Shown piece by piece: positions 7,522 through 16,110 of a stretch of DNA of 29,515 nucleotides. Each line of letters begins with the position of its first letter. The stretch's first letter is position 1. The stretch is taken from NCBI GenBank assembly GCA_964369775.1, contig CAYJHQ010000032.1, positions 1 to 29,515 of the forward strand, given 5' to 3'. This stretch comes from CAUPWF01 sp964369775 (GTDB lineage Bacteria; Bacillota; Clostridia; Lachnospirales; Lachnospiraceae). The position numbers were made by a program, and so were the translations under genes. The notes under the pieces are model-generated. The model did not search any database and was not told the origin of the DNA. It was given only the letters and a program-made list of their open reading frames with translations.

Positions 7522-8400
7522 TTACTCTATGTTTTGTATCTGCTCTCGAATTTTTTCCACTTCCGTTTTAAGCTCAATTGCCCAATTTGATACTTCCATG
7601 TCATTTGCCTTTGAAAGTATCGTATTAGCCTCTCGGTTCATCTCTTGTGCGATGAAATCTAGTTTTCTACCGATTCCCTCTTTCAAGCCGAAGGTTTCTC
7701 GCATGTGCAAGATATGACTTCTAAGTCTAACAGTCTCTTCATCTGTACAAATCTTATCAGAGAAAAGTACAATCTCTGTAGCTATTCTCCCTTCATCTAT
7801 CTGTGTATCATTTAGTAGTTCTTTTACTTTATCTTCTAATTTCCCACGGTACTCTCTTAGTATTTCTGGGCCACGGGATTCTACCTTTAAGATATACTTT
7901 TCCATGTTGATTAGCTTCCCAAGTATATCTTCTCTTAGTCTAACACCTTCTGCACCTCTACTTTCAGCAAAAGCAGCAAAAGCTTTCTTGCATGTAGCAG
8001 ATAGTATTGCCCAAATCTCTTCTTCATCTTCTTGATTTTCTTCCATGACTAATACTTCTGGGCATCTTGCAATATAGGTTGCACTTACATCGTTACGCAC
8101 ACCTAATTCTTCGCTGATTTGATTCAAATATAAAAGGTGTTCTTTTGCCAAACTACTATTATATCTTAAACTAGATTGTGCTTCTACGAGATTTTCATAG
8201 CTAATAAAGATATCTATCTTCCCTCTAGAAGCATAGTCTTTCAACAAGGCTCTAACCGAGGATTCAAAATACCCAAGTTTCTTTGGGATTCTAATGTTAG
8301 CGTCTAAATATCTGTGATTCACACTCTTTAGTTCCACTGTTACCTTCCTTAAATCATCGGATGCCTCATATCTACCAAAACCTGTCATGCTTTTTATCAT
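7522..8400 (-). CDS. yicC: YicC family endoribonuclease
   Basis: YicC/YloC family protein of 292 residues, a toroidal endoribonuclease family. It opens with the hallmark MIKSMTGFGRYE, has the middle segment ELKSVNHRYLDANIRIP, and ends with the DUF1732 signature EGIGRKLDFIAQEMNREANTI split across about residues 240-262. The start at 8400 is preferred over an ATG at 8424 because GAGG lies about ten bases ahead of it and families start here. The last two codons and stop fall inside the 15-bp repeat that flanks the structured element. In Bacillus the next gene would be remA, which is absent here. Confidence 0.9.
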   Translation of the reverse strand: MIKSMTGFGRYEASDDLRKVTVELKSVNHRYLDANIRIPKKLGYFESSVRALLKDYASRGKIDIFISYENLVEAQSSLRYNSSLAKEHLLYLNQISEELGVRNDVSATYIARCPEVLVMEENQEDEEEIWAILSATCKKAFAAFAESRGAEGVRLREDILGKLINMEKYILKVESRGPEILREYRGKLEDKVKELLNDTQIDEGRIATEIVLFSDKICTDEETVRLRSHILHMRETFGLKEGIGRKLDFIAQEMNREANTILSKANDMEVSNWAIELKTEVEKIREQIQNIE

Positions 8401-8459
8401 TTGCCTTTGCCTCGTTTCTTCCATATTTGTCACAACTTAATCTCTTTTCTTATTTATTT

Positions 8460-8488
8460 ATTGTAACACGAGGTTGTCATAATAACAA
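8460..8488 (-). promoter_or_regulatory. Candidate promoter of yicC
   Basis: On the minus strand TTGTTA (8488-8483) and TACAAT (8465-8460) are spaced by 17 bases. The -10 matches five of six and the -35 four of six. The start of transcription would be about 50 bases ahead of the yicC ATG. No intrinsic terminator is visible after the permease gene, so read-through from the ABC operon is also possible. Confidence 0.45.
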
Positions 8489-8501
8489 TCAAGATTCTAT
8501 T

Positions 8502-10466
8502 TTATCCCCAAAGAGCAACCATATATAAACAGATTGGAATTAAGAATGCTATAATCGCGACAAATATCGCTTTTGTTACTTCTTTTATTTTACAAGCGAC
8601 AACACATAAAACTCCTCCGCAAGCAGCAGTTAGGATATAACGAATACTATAGATAACTAGAAGCGCTTGGTTCAATGTCAATCGATTCATAAACACTCCT
8701 TTGTAGCTTTCTATATTTTCCGCAAGCGCCTGCCCATTTTCTATTCCGTAGCTACTCACTATTCTCCAGTACATCGATAACCATATGCCTATAAATATCA
8801 ACGTATGAGCTATCACAATATACACCACCTTATATTTCCAAACAACTTTTCCTCCTCTCGGATAACAGGTAGCAACACAGGTGACTCCACTAGTATACTC
8901 GTATGCAAAGTATCTGATGTATAATAATATTGCAAATACTACGTATATTGCAACATTTATAATTTCTATAGACTTTCCAACATATCCATGATTTGCTAAT
9001 TCTAGATACCCTAATTCATCTACTAATACAGGGGTTTCCACTTCGCTTGTTAGATACTTCATTTGTTCTTGGACTCGCATCAGGGCTGGCTCTTTTTCCA
9101 ATTGGTGCACAATTCCAGCAGAGAGTGATTGCATCTTTCTGATTCCAATTTCTCCATTCTCATATCTATCTGGCAATAGCTCCAATTCCGCCCTATATTG
9201 GTTCATCGAATCTACTTCGTCCTTAATTGCAGCTATTGTTGTTTCTGTTACTTCTCCACCAAATCTATCTATATATTCTTGATAGTATCGTTCGTTTTGC
9301 TCAATCCCTATTACAGTTGTTTGAAATCTAGCTATAATCAGTCCACTAAAAACGATGAATATCCACATTCCCTTATTGTCAATTAAGAACTTGTACCCTT
9401 CATGATAGATTAGAGAATGGCCTACCCTTACTTTCTTGTTTCTGACTCTTTTCTCCTTTATTTTGTTGTTACTATTGGTTGAAAAAGTCATCACATTAAG
9501 AGAGAAGAAGATAATTATCATAAGAAGAACTGCTATAACACATAGCACTAATAGATTTATTGGTTCTCTCCCTATAGAGACATTATAGTATTGTCCATAA
9601 ATATAATGTGGTGATAATAGTTGAACTAAATTCAGGTTACGAAGTAATACAGCGATTGTGCCTTGTCCTGGTAAATTCTTTAAAAAAAGTTCCAAGACAA
9701 TAATGCTTCCAATAACCATTATGATTTTTTGCATCTGCAATAATTTCAACACAATAAAATAAACCACCAGAACAATAAGCGTATAAATTAGAACCCTCGT
9801 ACCGAATAGAACAAGTAGCATTTCTCCTATGCTCACATTTAGATTTGATGTGTAATAATTGGGTATGGATTGGATCGGTACGTTATAATCAATTCCGCCA
9901 TATACTATTAAACTCAATAAATGATTGCTTCCCCAAAACAAGATGCTAACTCCAATTACTAAGCCAAATAATGCTAGGATCTTTCCTAACATATATCTTC
10001 GCTCTCCACACTTCAATGTATGTATCAGTGGAAATATACTAGATTCTTCCATTAATAGTAGTACAACTCCGTAACACAGAATAACCACAATAAATATGCT
10101 TGTCACCTCTGATTCTGTAGACTCACTAAAGGTTCTGTAATTAGTCATTGTCAGTTCTGTACCTTCTAAATGAAGAAAATCTCGTGCTGTTTTCTGATTG
10201 TTTTTTTCTACATACTCATCACCCGACTGGAAAATAGATATTTGACTGCCTTCCCCTTTTTCTTGGATTTCTTCTAAATACACTGCATAATTTTCTATAT
10301 TATGAACTACTATATCATTCTCGTTTCCTATCTCTGCTTCTTGAAAACTGGTTTTTGAATAATCCATATAAAAAAGTCCCGTATTAATTACTAAGAAGAC
10401 AAATACCATGAGTAAAATCATCTGATTTTTATATAGCTTTTCCATTTCTAGCTTCCACAATCGCAT
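8502..10466 (-). CDS. ABC-2 type transporter permease
   Basis: A 654-residue membrane protein with an N-terminal helix (about residues 16-34), a large extracytoplasmic segment, then groups of hydrophobic helices. The second half repeats the layout, starting near residue 365, with a hydrophilic loop at about 390-480 and helices at the end. This is the double layout of ABC-2 / FtsX-like export or efflux permeases encoded beside a single ATPase. It begins 11 bases after the ATPase stop with GAGGTGG ahead of the ATG. It presumably forms the membrane channel driven by the adjacent ATPase. The substrate is unknown; neighbours suggest peptide or antibiotic efflux, or signalling, rather than classical import. 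Confidence 0.75.
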   Translation of the reverse strand: MRLWKLEMEKLYKNQMILLMVFVFLVINTGLFYMDYSKTSFQEAEIGNENDIVVHNIENYAVYLEEIQEKGEGSQISIFQSGDEYVEKNNQKTARDFLHLEGTELTMTNYRTFSESTESEVTSIFIVVILCYGVVLLLMEESSIFPLIHTLKCGERRYMLGKILALFGLVIGVSILFWGSNHLLSLIVYGGIDYNVPIQSIPNYYTSNLNVSIGEMLLVLFGTRVLIYTLIVLVVYFIVLKLLQMQKIIMVIGSIIVLELFLKNLPGQGTIAVLLRNLNLVQLLSPHYIYGQYYNVSIGREPINLLVLCVIAVLLMIIIFFSLNVMTFSTNSNNKIKEKRVRNKKVRVGHSLIYHEGYKFLIDNKGMWIFIVFSGLIIARFQTTVIGIEQNERYYQEYIDRFGGEVTETTIAAIKDEVDSMNQYRAELELLPDRYENGEIGIRKMQSLSAGIVHQLEKEPALMRVQEQMKYLTSEVETPVLVDELGYLELANHGYVGKSIEIINVAIYVVFAILLYIRYFAYEYTSGVTCVATCYPRGGKVVWKYKVVYIVIAHTLIFIGIWLSMYWRIVSSYGIENGQALAENIESYKGVFMNRLTLNQALLVIYSIRYILTAACGGVLCVVACKIKEVTKAIFVAIIAFLIPICLYMVALWG

Positions 10467-10477
10467 GCTACCACCTC

Positions 10478-11215
10478 TTATTCCTCCCCGAAATACGCTA
10501 GATATACGTCTTCCAAATTTGATGTATAAGAGTGTTCACTCTTCGTCTTTAATTCTTCTAAAAGTTTTTCAGGCTTTTCTTTTCTTAGGATTGCTCCTTT
10601 TTGAATCAAAATCAATTCTTTGCTGATTTTATCTACATCTGAAATTACATGGGTTGCAATTAGAACAATCTTTTCAGCTCCTATTTTTTCCAACAAATCT
10701 CGAATACGAATTCTTTCTTTGGGGTCTAATCCCGCTGTTGGTTCGTCTAGGACTAAGATCTTTGCATTACCTAATAGTGCCTGTGCGATTAAAATTCTTT
10801 GTTTCATTCCTCCTGAATAAGCTTTAATCTTTTTCTGCCTTTCCGTATTTAAATTAACAAGATTTAACACATTGTCAATTTCATCTCTTGTCTCCTGTCT
10901 TCTAAGTCCTTTCAGCGCAGCAATGTAATCTAAAAACTGCTCTCCTGTAAAATTCTCATACAAGGCTTGCTGTTGTGGCATATACCCTAGTAACTTTTTA
11001 TATTCTATACCTAATTTTTTAATATCTGTACCATTTAGATATATACTTCCACTGTCTGGAATCATATTTCCCACCAAACAATTCATCAATGTACTTTTTC
11101 CTGCTCCATTTGGACCTAGTAATCCATAAACACCTTTTTCCAAAGAAAATGTAACATTATTTAATGCTACGTAATTTCCGTAACATTTATTCAACCTTTC
11201 TAATTCAATCCTCAT
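10478..11215 (-). CDS. ABC transporter ATP-binding protein
   Basis: A 245-residue ATPase with all motifs: Walker A GPNGAGKST (residues 34-42), Q-loop region (YMPQQQALYENFT), signature YSGGMKQR (about 135), Walker B ILVLDEPTAGLD (about 152-163) and the switch histidine in IATHVISD. It is of the CcmA/drug-exporter type that pairs with ABC-2 permeases. AGGGTGG precedes the ATG. It sits between the solute-binding-like lipoprotein and the permease in one operon. Confidence 0.92.
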   Translation of the reverse strand: MRIELERLNKCYGNYVALNNVTFSLEKGVYGLLGPNGAGKSTLMNCLVGNMIPDSGSIYLNGTDIKKLGIEYKKLLGYMPQQQALYENFTGEQFLDYIAALKGLRRQETRDEIDNVLNLVNLNTERQKKIKAYSGGMKQRILIAQALLGNAKILVLDEPTAGLDPKERIRIRDLLEKIGAEKIVLIATHVISDVDKISKELILIQKGAILRKEKPEKLLEELKTKSEHSYTSNLEDVYLAYFGEE

Positions 11216-11233
11216 AAGACCACCCTATTCCAC

Positions 11234-12730
11234 TCACTCATTTTCTTTCATGGCTTCATCGTATTGTCTATTCACTTCCTCTAGAACTGCTATCATTCCG
11301 GCTTCATTCATTTTTTCAATACTACTATCAAGAATATGTTCCCATTCATCTGTCCCAAAAAGAATTACAGAACTTTCATCAGCGGTAAATTGCTGTGGAT
11401 ACATCGTATTTCCCCACACTTCGTATACCTTTAAGATTTCATCTTGAATGGTACTTGGATTTAAGTATAAGCCGTATATCATATTGTTCTTCTCATAATA
11501 CTCATTCATCCAAGCAAGTTTATCTTCTGGTTCTTCTTCACTCGAATATGTTAATGTTGCATTTACAAATTCCCCCAACATCATACTTTCCATAGAACTT
11601 GTTTTAATTCGATCATTCTCGATAGTATAATCCACTCCTTCTACTCCAAATCTAGCTGCATTGGCATATCTTTCATCCCCATATAGACGACAGATAAAGT
11701 CAAATGCATCTTCTTTTCTTTGACTCCAACTAGCAATACTTGTGGTAACATAATCTCCTAATACCTGCTCTTGGGACTCGTTTTCATTTGGCACAACATA
11801 CCACCGTTCCTTTACTCCATTGTTATCAACAATCGTCTCATAGGGCTCAAATTCACATGTAAGAAAGGAGTTCATAATAATCGGAGTCGCCACTTCTTCC
11901 GTAGTTGCAATCCCATCTTTCTTCCATTGAAGAGCTGTAGTATACTCCTCTCTAAACTTCTCTGATTTTAATTGTGGAATAATTACATTGTCTTCCAACA
12001 CATAATTTGCACCAAGTCCAATAGTACCGCGTCCATATTCACTATATATATCTGAAAATCGCAGTTGATAAATTGGTTCTTTGTGCTCACTTGCCATCTC
12101 ATAAAAAATTTCATAATTGTTATAGAAATCCGAATCAATCTGGGTGTAATCAATATTATATTTTTCTAGATACTCTAGATTATATGCAGTTCCAAAGTTA
12201 TACTGGAAACTTCCGCCTACCCCATATGTCAAATGATTAATTTCACCTGCATCAATCCATTCTTTTGGTAACACTTTAGCCAATTCTATTCCCTTTTCGG
12301 TATCTAAATAAGCGTCTAAAGGTTCTAACAACTCCTCTTTCACAGCTGAGTAATAAGTAAAAGGGTAAAGAATCATGCCTTCACTATAAATCCCGCTATT
12401 AGTCTGAATTACATCTACTTGCGTACCTGATTCTTTTAACTGCAATAAAGATGTAATCCCTTTGTCTTCTAACTCTATCTCAGTTGGCAGTTCTAAATCC
12501 ACCAAATAGCAAAGCTCTACCTGATATCCGACCTTATCTGCCTCCAATAATTCATTGATTTCAACTTCAGTTTTATCTTTCATATATTGACCTAGTTGAG
12601 AATCTAAAAACGGAACTCTGACATACCATTGCAAAGTTTCTTTTTCTATAACCTCTTCTCCCCCAACAGCATTGGTACACCCTGTTATTAGCATCAACAC
12701 ACTTATAAAAACAATGCTTCCCTTCTTCAT
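11234..12730 (-). CDS. Solute-binding-like lipoprotein of an ABC-2 operon
   Basis: A 498-residue lipoprotein with a short signal peptide ending in the lipobox LITGC (Cys about residue 18). The body has the features of family 1 extracellular solute-binding proteins: a segment on target loss to a deep pocket (VIQTNSG), YGVGGSFQYNFGTAYN, and a C-terminal helical lobe. Such proteins normally feed a binding-protein-dependent importer, but here the only partner is an ABC-2 pump, which is unusual. It starts three bases after the upstream stop, with GGAGG overlapping that stop region. It may bind a peptide or signal for the pump or for the neighbouring kinase. The family is inferred from general pattern rather than a diagnostic motif. 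Confidence 0.7.
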   Translation of the reverse strand: MKKGSIVFISVLMLITGCTNAVGGEEVIEKETLQWYVRVPFLDSQLGQYMKDKTEVEINELLEADKVGYQVELCYLVDLELPTEIELEDKGITSLLQLKESGTQVDVIQTNSGIYSEGMILYPFTYYSAVKEELLEPLDAYLDTEKGIELAKVLPKEWIDAGEINHLTYGVGGSFQYNFGTAYNLEYLEKYNIDYTQIDSDFYNNYEIFYEMASEHKEPIYQLRFSDIYSEYGRGTIGLGANYVLEDNVIIPQLKSEKFREEYTTALQWKKDGIATTEEVATPIIMNSFLTCEFEPYETIVDNNGVKERWYVVPNENESQEQVLGDYVTTSIASWSQRKEDAFDFICRLYGDERYANAARFGVEGVDYTIENDRIKTSSMESMMLGEFVNATLTYSSEEEPEDKLAWMNEYYEKNNMIYGLYLNPSTIQDEILKVYEVWGNTMYPQQFTADESSVILFGTDEWEHILDSSIEKMNEAGMIAVLEEVNRQYDEAMKENE

Positions 12731-12733
12731 AAT

Positions 12734-13897
12734 TTATTCCTCCAATGCATCTTTTTCCAAAAAGACCTTCTCTGCACTTTCTAGCTTTTTCTCACCATAC
12801 AAATACTTACCGTCACGACTATAAATCCAGTAGTCATGTATTTCTTTGTAATCTCCCTCTTCTGTCTCCTCAGTAGCTAAATTTAGTTTGTAAAACTCCT
12901 TACTTTCTCTATCTTCATAGAATACCCATTGATCAAACCACTGATGCTTATCCGTCATTCTCGCAACAATTTTCTTTTCTTTCGTCTCTATGTCGACTAG
13001 GATCAAGTCTTGGGCTTCCACTTCTAAACCATATTCACTTTCTGTCTCTTTCACCACATGGCTGTAAACATATTGTTCACCCAACAAATACCCATTGATA
13101 ATATACTGGTTTTCTGCCTCCTGTATCTTATTCCACTCTCCATCTTTTACTGAATGACCTCTAAGCTCCCAGTAATCTATAATCTCATCTGATTTACCTT
13201 GCAGGGTAGCTGCCATTGCATCTTCTTTAGTATAAAAATATTCGTAGATTAAGTGATCTCCAACCATCCCTTTTAAGAATAACTGGTTTGCATAATCTAA
13301 TATTTCGTTTCCTATAAATTCTACTGAACCATCCGATAAACTAATTGAGAATAATTGAAATCTGTTTTTTGCAGTATAGGAACCATTTATTTCGATATCT
13401 TCCTTCTTTGGCTGTCGTATCATATTCCCATATATATGTGTATCTGTTACGACTACAGAGCCAACAGAAATCGCCTCTAGGCTACATATCTCCTTCTTTT
13501 CTGTTAAATCTAAATTGGCTTTGTGTAATTCAACCTTCCCTTCAGTCTGCGAGGTAAAATAATAGAGTTCATCCCCAATCACAAATAGGTTATCTGCATC
13601 TAGATATGCATCGCATCTCTGTTCTTCTGGTACACTCTCATCCCAAGGTTTGTGAGTACAATTCGTTTTGGTACATACTTCAACATCCTCTTTTTCCTCA
13701 TAGTCATAGAACATAAGAGTCCCAACAGAAGACATATAGTAAATGCCATTCTCTATTGAACGATAAAAAACTCCTGGCACAACTACAGAATAGGTTTTAG
13801 GCCCTTGATATTCCATCTCATCATCTCGAGAAGCATCTTGACTTGCACAGGCTGTTAAAACAAAAGTAACTACAATGATTCCGATTATTCTCCGCAT
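12734..13897 (-). CDS. Lipoprotein, beta-propeller-like, with conserved Cys/His cluster
   Basis: A 387-residue lipoprotein with signal peptide and lipobox VLTAC (Cys about residue 17). The start at 13897 was chosen because GGAGG lies seven bases upstream and the signal peptide follows directly. The body repeats short units of the kind YYxxxxx-LxxxD/N (GIYYMSSVG, DELYYFTSQ, DTHIYGNMI, KGMVGDHLIYEYF and others), as in beta-propellers. Near residues 60-85 there is a CTKTNCTH...RCDAY pattern, a C-x4-C-x-H plus Cys group that is recurrent in uncharacterised clostridial lipoproteins. It is the first gene of the lipoprotein/ABC-2 operon, downstream of a promoter with LytTR-like repeats. The function is unknown. 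Confidence 0.65.
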   Translation of the reverse strand: MRRIIGIIVVTFVLTACASQDASRDDEMEYQGPKTYSVVVPGVFYRSIENGIYYMSSVGTLMFYDYEEKEDVEVCTKTNCTHKPWDESVPEEQRCDAYLDADNLFVIGDELYYFTSQTEGKVELHKANLDLTEKKEICSLEAISVGSVVVTDTHIYGNMIRQPKKEDIEINGSYTAKNRFQLFSISLSDGSVEFIGNEILDYANQLFLKGMVGDHLIYEYFYTKEDAMAATLQGKSDEIIDYWELRGHSVKDGEWNKIQEAENQYIINGYLLGEQYVYSHVVKETESEYGLEVEAQDLILVDIETKEKKIVARMTDKHQWFDQWVFYEDRESKEFYKLNLATEETEEGDYKEIHDYWIYSRDGKYLYGEKKLESAEKVFLEKDALEE

Positions 13898-13950
13898 TAA
13901 GTTTCCTCCTCTGTCTTTCAAATTTGTTCGTGCACTTTTTTTATGTGTTT

Positions 13951-13980
13951 ATTATAGAATATTCCTCTCTTTCACTTCAA
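13951..13980 (-). promoter_or_regulatory. Promoter of the lipoprotein/ABC-2 operon
   Basis: On the minus strand TTGAAG (13980-13975) and a perfect TATAAT (13956-13951) are separated by 18 bases. The -35 is weak (four of six), as expected for an activated promoter. The predicted start near 13944 leaves a leader of about 47 bases to the ATG at 13897. Two direct repeats begin two bases upstream of the -35. Confidence 0.6.
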
Positions 13981-13982
13981 TA

Positions 13983-14012
13983 TTTAGGGATGAACTGTTC
14001 TTTTTTAGGGAT
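13983..14012 (-). promoter_or_regulatory. Direct-repeat operator, probable LytTR response-regulator site
   Basis: The nonamer atccctaaa (minus strand) occurs at 13983-13991 and again at 14004-14012, a 21-bp period with a 12-bp spacer. Flanking bases are partly conserved too. Nine-base repeats with 12-base spacers directly upstream of a weak -35 are the classical architecture of LytTR-family activators (AgrA, ComE). The base sequence itself does not match the commonly quoted LytTR consensus, so the assignment rests on architecture and on the LytTR regulator encoded next door. Confidence 0.55.
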
Positions 14013-14051
14013 AAAAACAGTAGCAATACTTCACTCATGAAATATTGCTAC
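14011..14051 (-). terminator. Intrinsic terminator of the two-component operon
   Basis: A hairpin with 9-bp arms gtagcaata/tattgctac (14020-14028 and 14043-14051), extended by ttca/tgaa inside, is followed on the minus strand by TGTTTTTAT. The stop codon of the kinase lies inside the upstream arm. The U-tract end abuts the distal direct repeat of the next promoter. Confidence 0.75.
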
Positions 14052-15349
14052 CTTCTATCTGCAAATAATAATACCTGTGCATTAAACGTTTGATTTTTTA
14101 CTGTCCATCTAAATTGCCCATTATACCGAGCTACTAACTCTTCAACTATCTCCATGCCCATTCCGTGGTTATTTTTCTCCACTTTACTAGTTCCACCTTT
14201 CACAGTCTCCTGAGTTACATTTTCCGCAGTACTGTTATTCAAGTGTATAAAAAGCTTGTCATTATCGCTTTTAATTTTGAGTTGGACAACCTTTTCATTT
14301 TTTTCAACTTTCAAACATGACTCAATAGCATTATCTAGTAAGTTTCCTAAAATACTACACACATCTAATTCATCAAGGTTTGTACAATCAATCTTATTCA
14401 ATTGATATTCAAGTTGAATATTATGTTTTTTTATACTAATAAGCTTTGAAACTAGCAAAGCATCCACATACACACACCCTGTAAATATCATACTTCTATC
14501 TTCTAGTTCATCCGTTTTCGCTCCGACATAATCCTTGATATCTTCTATTTGATTTCTTTCTGCAAGTTGAGCAATAATCAAATAAGAGTTATGGATATCA
14601 TGCCTAATTTTTTTAATCTCCTTATATTTCTCTTGTAGCATTTTTGTGTTATTTTTATAGAGTTCTAGCTCTTTTTCAAGCTCTTTGCTTCGAACCTCTT
14701 TACTATTGACAAAGTGGATGCGATATAACAAATAATGCACTATGATATTAACTGCAATCATTAGTATTAACATCATTAGCATAATCCGTTCTACAACTAC
14801 ATCATGCTCAAAATAGGATTCTAGGTAATTCATAACAATAAACAGAATATTTGTTAGTAAAAGTATTATAATTCCTATGCTTTTTTCTATTGAATTTAAA
14901 TAAACACCATGTTTTTTCTTTATTCTATACACGGCTACAAGAGATACTGTTACCATGGTTTGTAAAATCACTACTATAAACGCTCGATATAATCCTTCAT
15001 TAGCATATATTTCAAATACCGAGTAGTCGCCTATCAAAGAAAAGACTTTTGCAACTAAGAGAGATTCTGTACTATGAATACTATTGATAATTAAGATATA
15101 GTATATTTGTTCTTTCCAATCTCCCATCAAAAAAATTCTTGATAACAAAAACAGGTACATAATGTATACTATTAATCCTATATATCCTTCATACGAAAAA
15201 TAATGATTCATTAACGAAATGCACATGGTTCCTACTACTGTCGCTACAACATTAAATGTTATTGAACTATACTTTTTCAATGATAAATATTTCTGCAGAA
15301 AATAGCCCCATATAAAAGCATTGTATATATTGATTAGTCCTTCAAACAT
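14048..15349 (-). CDS. AgrC-like sensor histidine kinase (GHKL ATPase)
   Basis: A 433-residue membrane kinase. The first 200 or so residues form about six transmembrane helices with short loops and no large extracellular domain. A coiled segment follows, then the phosphoacceptor region IRHDIHNSYLII (His about residue 250). The ATP-binding GHKL part has NLLDNAIESCLK (N-box) and GMGMEIVEELV (G-box). This is the layout of peptide-sensing AgrC/ComD-like kinases. It lies 18 bases after the LytTR regulator with AGGAAGG upstream. It likely phosphorylates that regulator in response to a peptide or to a membrane event involving the adjacent ABC-2 module. No autoinducer-peptide gene was seen nearby. 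Confidence 0.85.
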   Translation of the reverse strand: MFEGLINIYNAFIWGYFLQKYLSLKKYSSITFNVVATVVGTMCISLMNHYFSYEGYIGLIVYIMYLFLLSRIFLMGDWKEQIYYILIINSIHSTESLLVAKVFSLIGDYSVFEIYANEGLYRAFIVVILQTMVTVSLVAVYRIKKKHGVYLNSIEKSIGIIILLLTNILFIVMNYLESYFEHDVVVERIMLMMLILMIAVNIIVHYLLYRIHFVNSKEVRSKELEKELELYKNNTKMLQEKYKEIKKIRHDIHNSYLIIAQLAERNQIEDIKDYVGAKTDELEDRSMIFTGCVYVDALLVSKLISIKKHNIQLEYQLNKIDCTNLDELDVCSILGNLLDNAIESCLKVEKNEKVVQLKIKSDNDKLFIHLNNSTAENVTQETVKGGTSKVEKNNHGMGMEIVEELVARYNGQFRWTVKNQTFNAQVLLFADRR

Positions 15350-15367
15350 AGAATCCGTCCATCCTTC

Positions 15368-16084
15368 CTAACTGCCTAAAAAATCCATGTAACTTCCCAT
15401 CAATGACTTTTCATAGCTTTTACTCACTTCTACTTTTCCTAACTTTTTCCCGTATGCCCATCGCTCTTTTCGATCTATCCACTCTACAAAATTCAAATTC
15501 ACATAAGTGCCTTTATTTACTTTTACAAACCCATTTCCCTTCAGAATCTCACCTATTGCAACTAATGCTTTTCTCTCTATTATTACTTCATTATCATCAA
15601 TATGGTAATGAATATAGTTTTTTTTACTTTCCATTTTGATGATTTGGTTATAATGAATCTTGTGTGTTTTTCCATCAACAGATAAAATCATTATGTAATC
15701 TTTCCTTCCCCTATGTTCCTTCACTCTATGTAAAACAGTTCGAATGTCTTGTTTAATTAAAAACGAATCTCTTTTCCTCACAAAATCAAACGCCTGATGT
15801 TGAAAAGAATCATAGACTTGCTCAAAATCAGATGTAACAAATATAATTATTTGATTTGGGTATAACTCTTTTAGCTTTTTTGAAACTTCAAACCCATCAA
15901 GTCCATTCATGTGTACATCCAACATGACCAAATCAAAACTGCTAGGCTGACTAAGTAGCCTTTCACCCTCTTGGAATCCAATTACTTGGCAGGTGTGAAA
16001 TATCTCTTTCCCTATTTCAAATACATATTCTTTTAATAACTCTAACTGTATTTCATCATCATCACAAACTGCTATTCTCATCAT
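15368..16084 (-). CDS. LytTR-family response regulator
   Basis: A 238-residue regulator with an N-terminal receiver domain (acidic triad D8-D9-D10, phosphoacceptor D56 in VMLDVHMNG, and a Thr-Ser pair at FVTSDF). Its C-terminal LytTR DNA-binding domain runs from about residue 135 to the end (KIHYNQIIKMESKKNYIHY, then FVKVNKGTYVNLNFVEWID). LytTR activators bind pairs of 9-bp direct repeats, and just such a pair precedes the lipoprotein/ABC-2 operon downstream of this gene pair. AAGGA lies six bases ahead of the first of two adjacent ATG codons. It is transcribed with the kinase. Confidence 0.92.
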   Translation of the reverse strand: MMRIAVCDDDEIQLELLKEYVFEIGKEIFHTCQVIGFQEGERLLSQPSSFDLVMLDVHMNGLDGFEVSKKLKELYPNQIIIFVTSDFEQVYDSFQHQAFDFVRKRDSFLIKQDIRTVLHRVKEHRGRKDYIMILSVDGKTHKIHYNQIIKMESKKNYIHYHIDDNEVIIERKALVAIGEILKGNGFVKVNKGTYVNLNFVEWIDRKERWAYGKKLGKVEVSKSYEKSLMGSYMDFLGS

Positions 16085-16110
16085 ACTATTTCCTTCTTTT
16101 CCCTTTCGAC

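Noticed and set aside
7397..7717. Plus-strand open frame of 106 codons across the structured element and the end of yicC
   Set aside because: It has no ribosome binding site, its first half is hairpin-rich repeat sequence and its second half is antisense to the well-supported yicC gene.
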